A DNA stretch of 64,000 bases from Fructobacillus pseudoficulneus (GCF_900108455.1 NZ_FNWS01000004.1:1-64000); one strand, 5' to 3'. Shown: positions 17,665 through 26,804, counted from the stretch's first letter. Notes: a model not told the origin generated them from the letters alone. Program-made: numbers and translations.

Positions 17665-18582
17665 TTACTTCAATCGAACTCGTGGATCAACGATTGCGGT
17701 CAAGATATCCGTTATCAGGATGCAGACCATCAACATTGCTGCATAAACGATTGTTGTTCCCATGATAACTGGATAATCCTTGGTTGGAATTGATGAAACG
17801 AACTGCTGTCCAATTCCAGGAATTGAGAAAATGTTTTCGACCAAAGTCGACCCAGTCAACAGATTGGCCACCATTGGACCAATCAATGTCAAAATCGGAA
17901 TCATTGAGTTTCGGTAAGCGTGCTTACGAATTAATTGGGTCCCATTCAACCCCTTCGCCCGGGCTAACTGAATATAATCAGAATGCAAAACATCAATCAT
18001 TTCAGAACGGACAAATCGGGTTGTGGTTGCTGCCGGACCAACGGCCAAGGCCAAGGTCGGCAAAATTGTTTCTGAGAAGCTATCGCCCCAACCAGAAACT
18101 GGCAACCAGCCAAGGTTATAGCCAAAGACGTAGAGCAAGACGATGGCTAAAATAAAGGAAGGAACCGAAATTCCTAATGTTGAAATAATGCCAAGGAATC
18201 CATCAACTTTATTATTTTGGTTTTTAGCTGAGACAGCCCCAAACCAAAGTCCAAGTAAGATTCCAACGACTAATGCTTGCAACCCAAGTTGGGCCGAAAC
18301 TGGTAGTCGTTGACCAATTAGCATGGTCACTGACTGGTTTTGGTATTGGAATGACGTTCCCATATCACCATGCAAAAGATTAACTAGGTAATCAAAGTAT
18401 TGCACCATGACCGGCTTATCTAATCCGTACGTCTGATCCAATTGTGCAATTGCCGAAGCCGACAAGTGCGGGTTGTTATAAGGTGTTCCTGGCAAGATCT
18501 GCATTAAGAAGAATGTCGCCGTTACGACAATCCACAATGTAACCAGCAGGAATAACACTCGCTTTAAAATGTATTTGGCCAT
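17665..18582 (-). CDS. oppB: oligopeptide ABC transporter permease OppB
   Basis: Permease subunit of 305 residues with six predicted membrane segments. The N-terminal ILKRVLFLLVTLWIVVTATFFLMQILPGTPY is the family hallmark, and the coupling loop is near GSTLVENIFSIPGIGQQFVSSI. It pairs with OppC. It lies 188 bases behind oppA, and that gap contains alternative hairpins that may lower expression of oppBCDF relative to the binding protein. AGGAG precedes the ATG. Confidence 0.94.
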   Translation of the reverse strand: MAKYILKRVLFLLVTLWIVVTATFFLMQILPGTPYNNPHLSASAIAQLDQTYGLDKPVMVQYFDYLVNLLHGDMGTSFQYQNQSVTMLIGQRLPVSAQLGLQALVVGILLGLWFGAVSAKNQNNKVDGFLGIISTLGISVPSFILAIVLLYVFGYNLGWLPVSGWGDSFSETILPTLALAVGPAATTTRFVRSEMIDVLHSDYIQLARAKGLNGTQLIRKHAYRNSMIPILTLIGPMVANLLTGSTLVENIFSIPGIGQQFVSSIPTKDYPVIMGTTIVYAAMLMVCILITDILTAIVDPRVRLK

Positions 18583-18670
18583 TTTAATGACTCTCCTAGT
18601 GCGATGACAAAGTTCTGTTCGTTTAGTTCAAAGTAAATTAGGTGTGTTTTTTAGAAAGACACCATTCATA

Positions 18671-18737
18671 CCAAAGGCAGGTCACCTTTGGATTTCATCC
18701 TTAATCGTTCTTGGACGCCTCTCTCAATGACCTGCCT
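18671..18737 (-). promoter_or_regulatory. mutually exclusive hairpins between oppA and oppB
   Basis: A long-range pair AGGCAGGTC (18675-18683) with GACCTGCCT (18729-18737) and a short-range pair CCAAAGG (18671-18677) with CCTTTGG (18685-18691) share bases. Only one can form at a time. There is no strong U-run, so this is either a weak attenuator or an RNA-stability element. Confidence 0.5.
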
Positions 18738-18770
18738 AGTGTATTCAAATTGAATAATTATTAAATTACC

Positions 18771-20411
18771 TTACTTACGGTATGCCCGAGTCAAGTCTAA
18801 TGGCAAACCAGCAGGGTTCGTCACAACGCCCTTAACGTTTGAACGTTGCAAGAAGCCACCCTTCCATGAGTAAAGTGGGTTGATGTTAGCTGAATCCATC
18901 AAAGCCTTTTCAGCTGCCTTCCAGTCAGCGTCACGAGCAGATGGGTTGTTAGCATCAGTACTTTCAGCCTTCGTTACGGCATCGATATAAGTTTGGTTCT
19001 TGAATTGACCATCGTTCATACCTGTGTCAGTTGCCTTAAACATGTCGTAGAAGGTTGAACCATCAGGGTAATCACCGTTCCAGTTCATTACCAAGATATC
19101 GAAGTCACCGTTTGCACCATCTTGGATACGTTGCTTGAATGGCACGATCTTTTCAGTAACTGAAATCTGATCACCGAATGTTGATTCGTATGCTTGCTTC
19201 AAGTAATCAGCCGTGTTCTTAGCGATTGGGCTATCAGCATCCGTTTCAAGGGTAACGTTCATCTTACCCTTGTTAACTTCCTTGATACCTTCAGCAAAGA
19301 GTTGCTTTGCCTTGTCCTTGTCGTAAGTGTAACCAGGAGCTACATAAGTTGACAAGTCTTGACCGTTAGAAGCCTTAACCAAGTTGTTTGAAACCAAACT
19401 CTTAGCGGCATCACGTGATCCACCAGTTGCTTGTGAAGCCAAGTCCTTACGGTTTGTAGCCAAGTTCAAAGCTTGACGAATCTTTTCGTTTTGTAGGTAT
19501 GGGTTCTTAGCTTGGTTGTACTCCAAGTATGTTGATGAAGCAACCGCAGTTGTCACAGCATCCTTGTTGTTCTTGTTAGCTGAGTACATTTCAGGTGAGT
19601 TCGTGATTGCGGCACGGTCCAACTTACCTTGCTTGTACAACTTAATAGCAGTTTCTGGGTTCTTGATAACTTGCCAGTTGATTGTCTTAGTCTTGACGTT
19701 CTTAGCATCCCAGTAGTTATCGTTCTTAACCATCTTGAACTTGCTGTTAGTTCCGTTCCAACCTTCGAACTTGTAAGCTCCTGAGTAAATCTGAGTTGCG
19801 GCAGTTGTACCGTACTTAGATCCCTTTTCCTTCACGAATGATTCCTTTTGTGGCGTGAATTGAGCAAAACTCAACAAGTACTTAAATTGTGGCATTGGTC
19901 GTTCCAAAGTGAAAGTCAATGTATCGCCATCGGCCTTAACACCCAAATCAGAAACTGGCTTCTTACCAGCCACGATATCATCAGCGTTCTTCACACCTGA
20001 AGTCAAGTATGAGTACTGTGATGCTGTCTTTGGATCAACAATTCGCTGCCATGAATAGACAAAGTCCTTAGCAGTCAAAGCTGAACCATCTGACCACTTC
20101 AAACCTGAGCGCAACTTAACTGTATAAGTCAAACCGTCTGAAGAAACGCTGTATGACTTTGCCAAGTCTGGAACAACGTCCCCTTTAGCGTTTGTCCGCA
20201 ACAAGTTTGCTTCAGTATTACCAAGAATGGTATCTGAATATTGATCAGTTGCCTTAGACATGTCCAAAGTCTGAATATCAGTTGCCAAACCGTAGTTCAA
20301 CGTTGATTTATCATCTGCGGGGCTAGTTCCCCACCAGCCAGCGGCGCGGGATCCCCCGGCCACGGCTAGAACAACGACTGCTGCTGCAGTCCATTTCTGC
20401 CACTGTTTCAT
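18771..20411 (-). CDS. oppA: oligopeptide-binding protein OppA
   Basis: Extracellular peptide-binding protein (SBP family 5), 546 residues. The ATG at 20411 has GGAGG 7 bases upstream; an in-frame start at 20477 overlaps the promoter. The N-terminus has a basic start and a hydrophobic stretch TAAAVVVLAVAGG. The expected lipobox cysteine is missing: the sequence reads GGSRAAGWWGTSPADD. TGG instead of TGY at the first Trp would account for the loss. Without it the protein would be secreted or held by an uncleaved signal. First gene of the opp operon. Confidence 0.92.
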   Translation of the reverse strand: MKQWQKWTAAAVVVLAVAGGSRAAGWWGTSPADDKSTLNYGLATDIQTLDMSKATDQYSDTILGNTEANLLRTNAKGDVVPDLAKSYSVSSDGLTYTVKLRSGLKWSDGSALTAKDFVYSWQRIVDPKTASQYSYLTSGVKNADDIVAGKKPVSDLGVKADGDTLTFTLERPMPQFKYLLSFAQFTPQKESFVKEKGSKYGTTAATQIYSGAYKFEGWNGTNSKFKMVKNDNYWDAKNVKTKTINWQVIKNPETAIKLYKQGKLDRAAITNSPEMYSANKNNKDAVTTAVASSTYLEYNQAKNPYLQNEKIRQALNLATNRKDLASQATGGSRDAAKSLVSNNLVKASNGQDLSTYVAPGYTYDKDKAKQLFAEGIKEVNKGKMNVTLETDADSPIAKNTADYLKQAYESTFGDQISVTEKIVPFKQRIQDGANGDFDILVMNWNGDYPDGSTFYDMFKATDTGMNDGQFKNQTYIDAVTKAESTDANNPSARDADWKAAEKALMDSANINPLYSWKGGFLQRSNVKGVVTNPAGLPLDLTRAYRK

Positions 20412-20448
20412 CGTGCGTCCTCCTCGTATCCAACTTAATGTTTGTTTA

Positions 20449-20477
20449 ATCTTATCAGAGAAAAACATCATTTTCAA
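20449..20477 (-). promoter_or_regulatory. opp operon promoter
   Basis: On the minus strand TTGAAA (20472-20477), a 17-base spacer and TAAGAT (20449-20454), the latter preceded by TG-A (extended -10). It lies about 40 bases ahead of the oppA ATG. Confidence 0.8.
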
Positions 20478-20576
20478 ATATTTTTTTAATAAAAATGATT
20501 ACATTGTTATTTCATAGGTAATTTTCTCTCTTAGAATGCTCATTTCAATAGGTTGTGACAACTTACCTGACAAATA

Positions 20577-20612
20577 AAAAGAGCTTATTTTCTTAACAAA
20601 ATAAGCTCTTTT
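20577..20612 (-). terminator. ABC-F gene terminator
   Basis: The hairpin AAAGAGCTTATTTT-GTTA-AGAAAATAAGCTCTTT is followed by TTATTTG on the minus strand. Confidence 0.88.
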
Positions 20613-20639
20613 ATCATATTTATTCAGTTTTCTATCATA

Positions 20640-22196
20640 CTATTCTGGATTTTCTTTATAAGAAAGTGCCGCAACATTTAATGTTTGATCTGCTAAGTCC
20701 TTAGTAAAGGACACTTCGTGAGAAACGATAATGGCATTGCCCGGAAAGGCCTTAATTGCCTTATACAAAGCTTGCTTCGTTTCTTCATCCAAATGGTTCG
20801 TCGGTTCATCCAGGATTAAAAAGTTTGATGGCTTCATTTCCATGATGGCCAACTTTACCTTTGTCTGTTCCCCTCCAGAAAGCTGGAATAAGGGTTTTTG
20901 TGCGTTTTCAGCGTTGATTCCTGCGCCAGCGAGACGTTGCCGCAATTCTTTTGGCATAATCGTCGGGAACAAATCCTGCATTGCTTGCAAAGGCGTTTGC
21001 TGGTCATTGTCCCAGGCCAAATCCTGGTCAAAATAATTCACCACAGCGGATGGTGAAAACTCAACCTGCCCACCCAAAGATGGAATTTCGCCCAAAATCG
21101 ACTTAATCAAAGTTGACTTTCCGGCACCGTTAAAACCAGCAAAGACAATTTTCTTCTCAGTCGTTAACGAAAATGAGACAGGTTCCAGGATGGCCTGTTC
21201 ATAACCAACGGACAAGTCTGTCACCGTCAAGGCAGCGGCCGACTGCGAGTTAACATAAGGGAAGTCAAACTTAGCCTTCAAGTTTTCTGAAGGCGGATCA
21301 ACCTTATCCATCCGGGCCAGCATCTTTTCACGAGACTTGGCCTGCTTTGAGGTTGACGCCCGTGCCTTGTTCTTAGCAATAAACTTTTCAGCCTTGGCAA
21401 TTTCGACTTGCTGCTTTTCGTATTGCCGCATTTGCTGTTCAGAACGTTCTTCCTTTTGCCGCATTGCCTTTTGGAATGACCCACGATACTTAGTAATCTT
21501 TCCAAAGGAAACATCAGCAATCGCGTTAGTCACCTTATCAAGGAAGTCAAAGTCGTGGGAAATAATCATGGCAGCGCCTTCAAAGCTCTGCAAGAACCCT
21601 TCCAACCATTCGATGTGTGAGACATCCAAATAGTTGGTCGGCTCATCCAAGATAATGACGTCGTCGTTTTCAAGCAACAGCTTAGCCAAAATAACCTTAG
21701 CTCGTTGACCACCGGACATGTGTTCCAGTTCTCGGTCACGACCAATCGCTTCCAAACCAAGCCCAGAAATCACCCGTTCGATTTCAGTATCAACGTCGTA
21801 AAAACCAGCCGCATCAAGTTCCTCTTGCAAACGACCCGCCCGCTCCAGTAACTTATCATCAGCAGTGGCGGCGTACTGCTCATAAAGCTCAGTTGCCCGG
21901 TCTTGCTTATCGTATAAGTCTTGGTAAGCGGTGTGGAGGAAGTCAACTAAAGTCATCCCCTCTGGAATTTCCGCATACTGGTCCAAATAACCAATTTTCA
22001 GGTTTTTGGCCCAATCAATTCGACCTGATAAGGGCAGAATTTGCCCCGTTAAAATGCGAATCAATGTTGACTTACCGGCACCGTTTTGGCCGACAATCCC
22101 CATGTGCTCGCCAGCTTGAAGTTCCAAGTCAGCGTCTTCATATAATGTTTTTTCTGCGTAGGCCATTGACAGCCCACTTACTTCTAATAATGCCAT
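20640..22196 (-). CDS. ABC-F family ATPase (YkpA/YbiT-like)
   Basis: Soluble twin-ATPase of 518 residues without membrane segments. First Walker A GQNGAGKST and signature MSGGQRAK; second Walker A GFNGAGKST and signature LSGGEQTK. A long charged linker between the domains (about 240-300, rich in K, R, E, Q) is the ABC-F hallmark. Members act on the ribosome as translation factors; an antibiotic-resistance role is less likely given the sequence type. The ATG at 22196 has no ribosome-binding site, but an extended -10 (TG-G-TAAACT) ends 7 bases upstream, so the message may be leaderless. Confidence 0.88.
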   Translation of the reverse strand: MALLEVSGLSMAYAEKTLYEDADLELQAGEHMGIVGQNGAGKSTLIRILTGQILPLSGRIDWAKNLKIGYLDQYAEIPEGMTLVDFLHTAYQDLYDKQDRATELYEQYAATADDKLLERAGRLQEELDAAGFYDVDTEIERVISGLGLEAIGRDRELEHMSGGQRAKVILAKLLLENDDVIILDEPTNYLDVSHIEWLEGFLQSFEGAAMIISHDFDFLDKVTNAIADVSFGKITKYRGSFQKAMRQKEERSEQQMRQYEKQQVEIAKAEKFIAKNKARASTSKQAKSREKMLARMDKVDPPSENLKAKFDFPYVNSQSAAALTVTDLSVGYEQAILEPVSFSLTTEKKIVFAGFNGAGKSTLIKSILGEIPSLGGQVEFSPSAVVNYFDQDLAWDNDQQTPLQAMQDLFPTIMPKELRQRLAGAGINAENAQKPLFQLSGGEQTKVKLAIMEMKPSNFLILDEPTNHLDEETKQALYKAIKAFPGNAIIVSHEVSFTKDLADQTLNVAALSYKENPE

Positions 22197-22327
22197 AGGG
22201 TTAAGTTTACCATATTTCAGACGGCTAAGCATGGCTAAGGGCAAGGATTTGTTCTATACTAGTAAAAGCAATTTAATCCTAATCATCAGTCAATTCACTA
22301 CCCGATTGATTCGGCTCGGAGAAACAA

Positions 22328-22657
22328 ATGAAAGCACGTAAATTAAATCATAAAGAAATTCCAGCCACCGACCCTAACCGCGCCTTTCGCTTCTGGCGCG
22401 ACGTCTTTGACTTACCACAAACCGGTCAGCAAACGGACCGAATTTTAGTTGTCGACCATGAAGATTTAACCTTCGTGACGGGAGAACCCCGAGCCGATTT
22501 TGAGCTACTGGTCAGAGACCATCTGCCTGAGCTTAGGCAGCATTTAGCAAACAACTTTGTTGCCATTGAGCAAGAAGAAGTTCGCTTTGGTAATAAGGTC
22601 GCCGTGACTGTCCATGATTCCGAGGGAAATACGGTTGTGATTGAAGCCAACGCTTAA
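22328..22657 (+). CDS. VOC/glyoxalase-like small protein
   Basis: A protein of 109 residues. IPATDPNRAFRFWRDVFDL near the start and HDSEGNTVVIEA at the end are the two typical strands of a vicinal-oxygen-chelate half-domain. The usual metal-binding His and Glu are not clearly placed, so catalytic activity is doubtful. GGAG lies ahead of the ATG. It is divergent from the ABC-F gene and just upstream of the tRNA gene. Confidence 0.6.
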   Translation: MKARKLNHKEIPATDPNRAFRFWRDVFDLPQTGQQTDRILVVDHEDLTFVTGEPRADFELLVRDHLPELRQHLANNFVAIEQEEVRFGNKVAVTVHDSEGNTVVIEANA

Positions 22658-22709
22658 TTTCGACTAGGAAAAATTTCCAACTAAAAGCTAATTTTTTCTG
22701 CAAAAAAGC

Positions 22710-22738
22710 TTGCCGTTCCACCACAGGCATGATATACT
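22710..22738 (+). promoter_or_regulatory. tRNA-Lys promoter
   Basis: TTGCCG (22710-22715), a 17-base spacer and TATACT (22733-22738), placed 27 bases before the mature tRNA. Confidence 0.8.
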
Positions 22739-22765
22739 ATTTTTTGTTGTTTAAGACAACTCCAT

Positions 22766-22838
22766 GGTTAGTTAGCTCAGTTGGTAGAGCAACGGACTCT
22801 TAATCCGTGGGTCCAGGGTTCGAGCCCCTGACTGACCA
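22766..22838 (+). tRNA. tRNA-Lys (anticodon CTT)
   Basis: The 73-base cloverleaf folds cleanly: acceptor GGTTAGT/ACTGACC (one wobble), D-arm GCTC/GAGC, anticodon arm ACGGA-CTCTTAA-TCCGT with CTT at positions 34-36, T-arm CAGGG-TTCGAGC-CCCTG, discriminator A. The 3' CCA is not encoded; CTA follows. A single-gene unit with its own promoter and terminator. Confidence 0.96.
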
Positions 22839-22843
22839 CTAAT

Positions 22844-22876
22844 AACCCTCACGTCATGACGTGAGGGTTTTCTTTT
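22844..22876 (+). terminator. tRNA-Lys terminator
   Basis: A near-perfect hairpin AACCCTCACGTC/GACGTGAGGGTT is followed by TTCTTTTG. Confidence 0.9.
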
Positions 22877-22890
22877 GTTTAAAAACGAAG

Positions 22891-22925
22891 AACAGGCAGG
22901 CCCAAAGACCTGTCTGTTTTTTTGT
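22891..22925 (+). terminator. second terminator downstream of tRNA-Lys
   Basis: AACAGGCAGG pairs with CCTGTCTGTT (one wobble) and is followed by an eight-T run. No gene lies between it and the first terminator, so it acts as a backup or is a relic. Confidence 0.7.
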
Positions 22926-23044
22926 TTAGAATATTTCACTTGCTTTTTTCAATTCCTCACCTATAATTAGATTAACTATAGATTAAAATTTACTAATTAA
23001 AATCATCTAACCGCTATTAAAAACAATTTCTTGTGAGGACTTTT

Positions 23045-24286
23045 ATGTTAACAACGTTCAAAAATAAAGCAATGCAAGGACTTGCTTTTAGCACTCTATT
23101 TGAAGTAATTGGGATTAGTTTTTTCAACATCATTCTTCTTCTCCTTGCTAAAAGCAGTCCTACACCCACTTTATGAGTCACCATCGTTTCCATTGTCACG
23201 GTGTTACCAGGATTTGCTGGCATGTTCTTAGGAAAGGTCGCCAGTGCCATCGACAAAAAAGGGCGCTGGATTATTTCATTAACCTTTTTGCAAAGTTTGT
23301 TCTTCATCCTATTGGCAATTCTTTTTCGGCGAAACCAGACCTTTATTGGTTTTGCTATCCTGATGAACCTAATTTCTAATTTAACTGGCAATGTCATTGG
23401 TCTGATGAAACTGCCAATTATCCAACAAAAAGTTGAAGAGAAGAATCGTCGCCAGGCTTTGGGGATTTATCAAAGCATTCCAACTTTCATTGAACCAATT
23501 GGACAGGCATTAGGTGTCACTTATATCTCCATGACACACAACTACGTTGCTGGTAGTTTGATTAACGCGGGCACATTTTTTATTTCCGCTTGCCTCTTAT
23601 TTATTTATCGTCAAAATTTTAACGTCAACGAGGCAGAACAGCAGTCGGAACCAACGGCTAAGTCCACTGAAAAAGTCCGAATCATCGATGGTCTTCGTCT
23701 TTTTGGGAAAGTCACACACTTACCAACCGTTCATGTTGTTTCTGCGACCATTTTAGTCAATGCCTTGGGCTCATCAATTGACGGGATTCTAACCCTTTAT
23801 GTTTTAGGCCATCCCTATGTCAGCCCTTTTAACTTTGGCTTCACAATTTTATTAATCAACCTTACATTTGTTTTGGGTAATGTCTTAGGATCTGTTTTGG
23901 TGAACGACCCACTAAAGCATGTTGATTTCAAAGGTATGATTTCACTAACAGCCACCTGCTTACTGCTACTCTACTTAGTGTTATTCTTCAACCTGGGATT
24001 GTTTTGGATTCTATTCATATCCTTTTCAGCTACCTATTTAACTGGAAAACTAAACCCACAGTTAAGTGCACTGATGATGGCGAATACTGATGCGAAAACC
24101 ATTAGTTCCGTGATGGGTATTTTAACAACCGTCGTCATGGTTGCCGCACCAATTGGTAGTGTCCTATTTGTTGGTGGCTACTCCATTATTGGTAAAAACA
24201 ATACAATGCGCGTTTGCGCAGTAATTGCTGCAGCAATTATTTTGCTCTTACAATCAATTCCATTCTTTCAAGAACCGGAATCCTAA
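23045..24286 (+). pseudogene. MFS transporter interrupted by an in-frame TGA
   Basis: Reading from the ATG at 23045 (GAGGA upstream) gives MLTTFKNKAMQGLAFSTLFEVIG..., a normal first transmembrane helix of an MFS exporter. Codon 44 is TGA (23174-23176). The same frame then continues open for 369 codons, with about ten more membrane segments up to 24286. There is no change of frame, so this is a pure nonsense mutation. A GTG at 23201 could in principle restart translation, but it lacks a ribosome site and the first helix would be lost. A Trp codon (TGG) may be ancestral. Substrate unknown. Confidence 0.85.
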
Positions 24287-24293
24287 TCAAAAG

Positions 24294-24328
24294 AAAAAAC
24301 GCCTTGAAATTTATTCAAGGCGTTTTCT
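24294..24328. terminator. bidirectional terminator
   Basis: CGCCTTGAA-ATTTA-TTCAAGGCG flanked by A6 and T4, between two converging pseudogenes. Confidence 0.88.
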
Positions 24329-25586
24329 TTATGCTTGTCGATAAACGTAGTAGGCTAAGCTACCACCATTTTCTTTGGCAGTGTAGTCATAGGCTGCATC
24401 GTAATTCCATTCCTTAACGGCTGTACCAGTTTGTCCACCAGTAGCGTAGTTAACAGAAATAGCACGAGCATTTGGATCATTTGAAACAATCACTTGAACG
24501 TGACCAGCTGACCCACCAGATGCACCACGTTGTCCCCAGATAACGATATCGCCACGCTGAGCATTCCAAGGTGTGTTGGTTGAAATCAACTGATAACCAT
24601 TCTGTTGCAAGTAACCGTGCAAAGAATCAGTATTGTACAAATAGGCCGGCTTAGATGCCCCTGCTTCATACAAGGCTTCAGTCATCGCACCAGAACAGTC
24701 CGCCGTTCCATCAGAACCGTTTCGTGATCCAGTCATTGAGTTTGCGAAGCCAAATCAGCACTTTGTGAACCAGCCACTTGTTGGTTCGTGTTCACGTTTT
24801 GGCTAGCCGCACGGGTCACCACTTTACGGCTTTGAACTGCAGACTGTGCCCATTGCGTGGCACTCGTTGAACGAGTTGCCCCAACATTCATCTTAACTTG
24901 AGAGGCAGCAGCCTGTGAATTTGCCACTGACAAAGATTGACTATCAGCCACTGATTGTGAAGCTAGGGCTGCCGCTGATTGGCTCGCTGCTTGGCTGCTT
25001 GGGGCCGTTGAACCAACCTGCCCATTGACAGCGGCCTGAGAATTTTGACTTTGGTCAGCTGCTACTGGTCTTGGTCGGTAGTTGGCGTACCCTTTTGCAT
25101 CGTAATCAAATCAGGTTGGCCGCTTGGCGTCTGGTTGGATTGCACGTCGCTTTGAGTTGACAGCAAAACACCAGTATCCTTCAATGTTTGGATTACCTGT
25201 GCCTGCTTCCCTAATTGATAACCAGTAATCAACAAACCGGTATCATCATGCAAACCTAATTGTTGGGCAGCTTCATCGGTGCTAACACCATAAGCTTCAG
25301 CAATCACGTCCAGGGTATCACCCCACTGCACTGAATAGTTTTTAATACTTTGGCCGTGGCCTTGCTGTTGAATCTCTGCTTTCACTTGGTCAACAGAGTT
25401 CGCTTGCCACTGCTTATTTTGATCACTTTGCGTCGTTGACTGATCCTGAACCTGGTCAGCACTTGCCGACAAGTTCGTGTTCAATACTGCCGCACCAAAC
25501 ACCGCACCAGTTGCCGCCAAGGTGGTTGCCCCGGCGGTAAACATCAGTCGCTTACCAGCGGCCGTGTTTTGCTTCTTTTCCGTCAT
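24329..25586 (-). pseudogene. secreted LysM / NlpC-P60-like wall hydrolase, two frameshifts
   Basis: Three reading frames together make one familiar protein. The first (25586-25062) has a signal peptide ending ASA-DQ and a LysM domain (YSVQWGDTLDVIAEAYGVSTDEAAQQLGL). The second, open from about 25068 to 24733, is a Ser/Gln/Ala-rich linker (STAPSSQAASQSAAALASQS...). The third (to 24329) is the catalytic part with the active-site region GTADCSGAMTEAL, GDIVIWGQRG and GHVQVIV. Each junction needs a -1 shift, equal to one missing base. Likely sites are near 25065 (CCAGTAG) and near 24745 (GATTTGG). Neither is a classical slippery heptamer. The start follows GGAGGTAAAGACC. Confidence 0.85.
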
Positions 25587-25843
25587 GGTCTTTACCTCCA
25601 TTATTCCTGGTTCCTTAGCCTTATACTAACTGATTATCGCCTTCATTACAGTGCTTTTACTTTGATTTTAAACATTACTTAACTTTCTTTAGAAAATAGG
25701 AAAGTGTATTAAAACACATAATTTGTCATTTTTATGATGAATATGCCAAGAAAATGGTCAATTGTGCCATTTGCCCACGTCTTTAATCTCGTAAGTCGCT
25801 TTTGTCTGGATACTAAGAGAAAAACGAATTGTGAGAAACCGCT
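25587..25843. other. intergenic region between divergent pseudogenes
   Basis: AT-rich spacer of about 257 bases that should hold the promoters of both neighbours. I see no convincing -35/-10 pair, RNA structure or conserved motif. Confidence 0.4.
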
Positions 25844-26804
25844 ATGACAATTTTCAAATTAGAGCCAACCTTTCACCAGCGACTTTGGGCCGGAACAACC
25901 CTAACCAACTTCATCGACCTCCCGAAGAATCTTCACCAAATCGGCGAAGTCTGGTTAGCCTCTGCTCACCCTCACGGTGAAAGTTTTGCCATTTCATTAA
26001 AACAAACTGAACAAGCATTCTTCCGGCAGCCCCTCTCCCAACTATGGCAGCACCACCAAGGCTTATTTCAGCCTGCAGAAACTACCAGCCGGCCATTTCC
26101 ACTTTTAATTAAACTGCTGTCAACTGCACAAAATCTCTCTGTACAGGTGCATCCGACGCAAGCCAAGAGCCCCGAAGCCCTTGGTAAAACCGAAGCTTGG
26201 TACATTTTAGCCGCGGAACCCGATAGCGAAATCTTTCTCGGCCATCACCATTTAACCAAAGCCCAATTAGAACAAGCTGCCCGCAGCCAAAATTGGTCAC
26301 GGGTGCTCACCACCATTCCTGTTCAAGCTGGTGATTTTTTCTTCTTACCTGCCGGCACTATCCACTCCTTAGGTGCGTATCACCGCCTTGGAAATCCAAG
26401 AAAGTGCTGACACGACTTACCGCTTGTTTGACTTCAATCGAATCGATCCAGTCACGCAAAACAAGCGCGACCTTCAAGTGCAACAAGGCATTGATGCCAT
26501 TACCTTGACACAGGGTCAACAGCAACTCAATCAAAAACAAGAATTAATCGAACAAGCCGTGGTGAAAACTCTTGTTGATCAGCCACCTTTTACACTTAAT
26601 CACTGGTCTGTCCGTGGCAAAAGTCGCCTTACTTGCCGACAACCATTCACATTGTTAGTAGCAGTCGCTGGCGAGATTGATTTGAATTTTAATGGGCAAC
26701 GATTAACTTTGACTGCCGGTACCACCTTACTATTAACGCCAGAAAATGACTATTACTACTTAAGCGGCCACGGTGAATTCTTTCTCGCTTGGCCACATTC
26801 ATAA
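25844..26804 (+). pseudogene. manA: mannose-6-phosphate isomerase, frameshifted
   Basis: Class I mannose-6-phosphate isomerase of about 318 codons, broken into two overlapping frames. The first (25844-26410) carries the RLWAGTTL start, the zinc ligands in LSVQVHPTQ and KTEAWYILA, and FFLPAGTIHSLGA. The second continues with ITALEIQESADTTYRLFDFNRID and the C-terminal cupin to 26804. Family members read HxLGAG(I)xALEIQ at the join, so about two bases are missing (or one is extra) near 26374-26378. The enzyme links mannose and fructose 6-phosphate; its loss should remove mannose use unless another isomerase exists. Confidence 0.87.

Noticed and set aside
20462-20482. Possible CodY box overlapping the oppA -35 (AAATATTTGAAAATG)
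   Set aside because: It has four mismatches to AATTTTCWGAAAATT. In AT-rich promoter DNA this is not significant without knowing that CodY is present.
24733-25068. Programmed -1 ribosomal frameshifting in the LysM gene
   Set aside because: Neither junction has an X-XXY-YYZ slippery heptamer or a clear downstream pseudoknot, and two events would be needed. Simple base loss is more likely.
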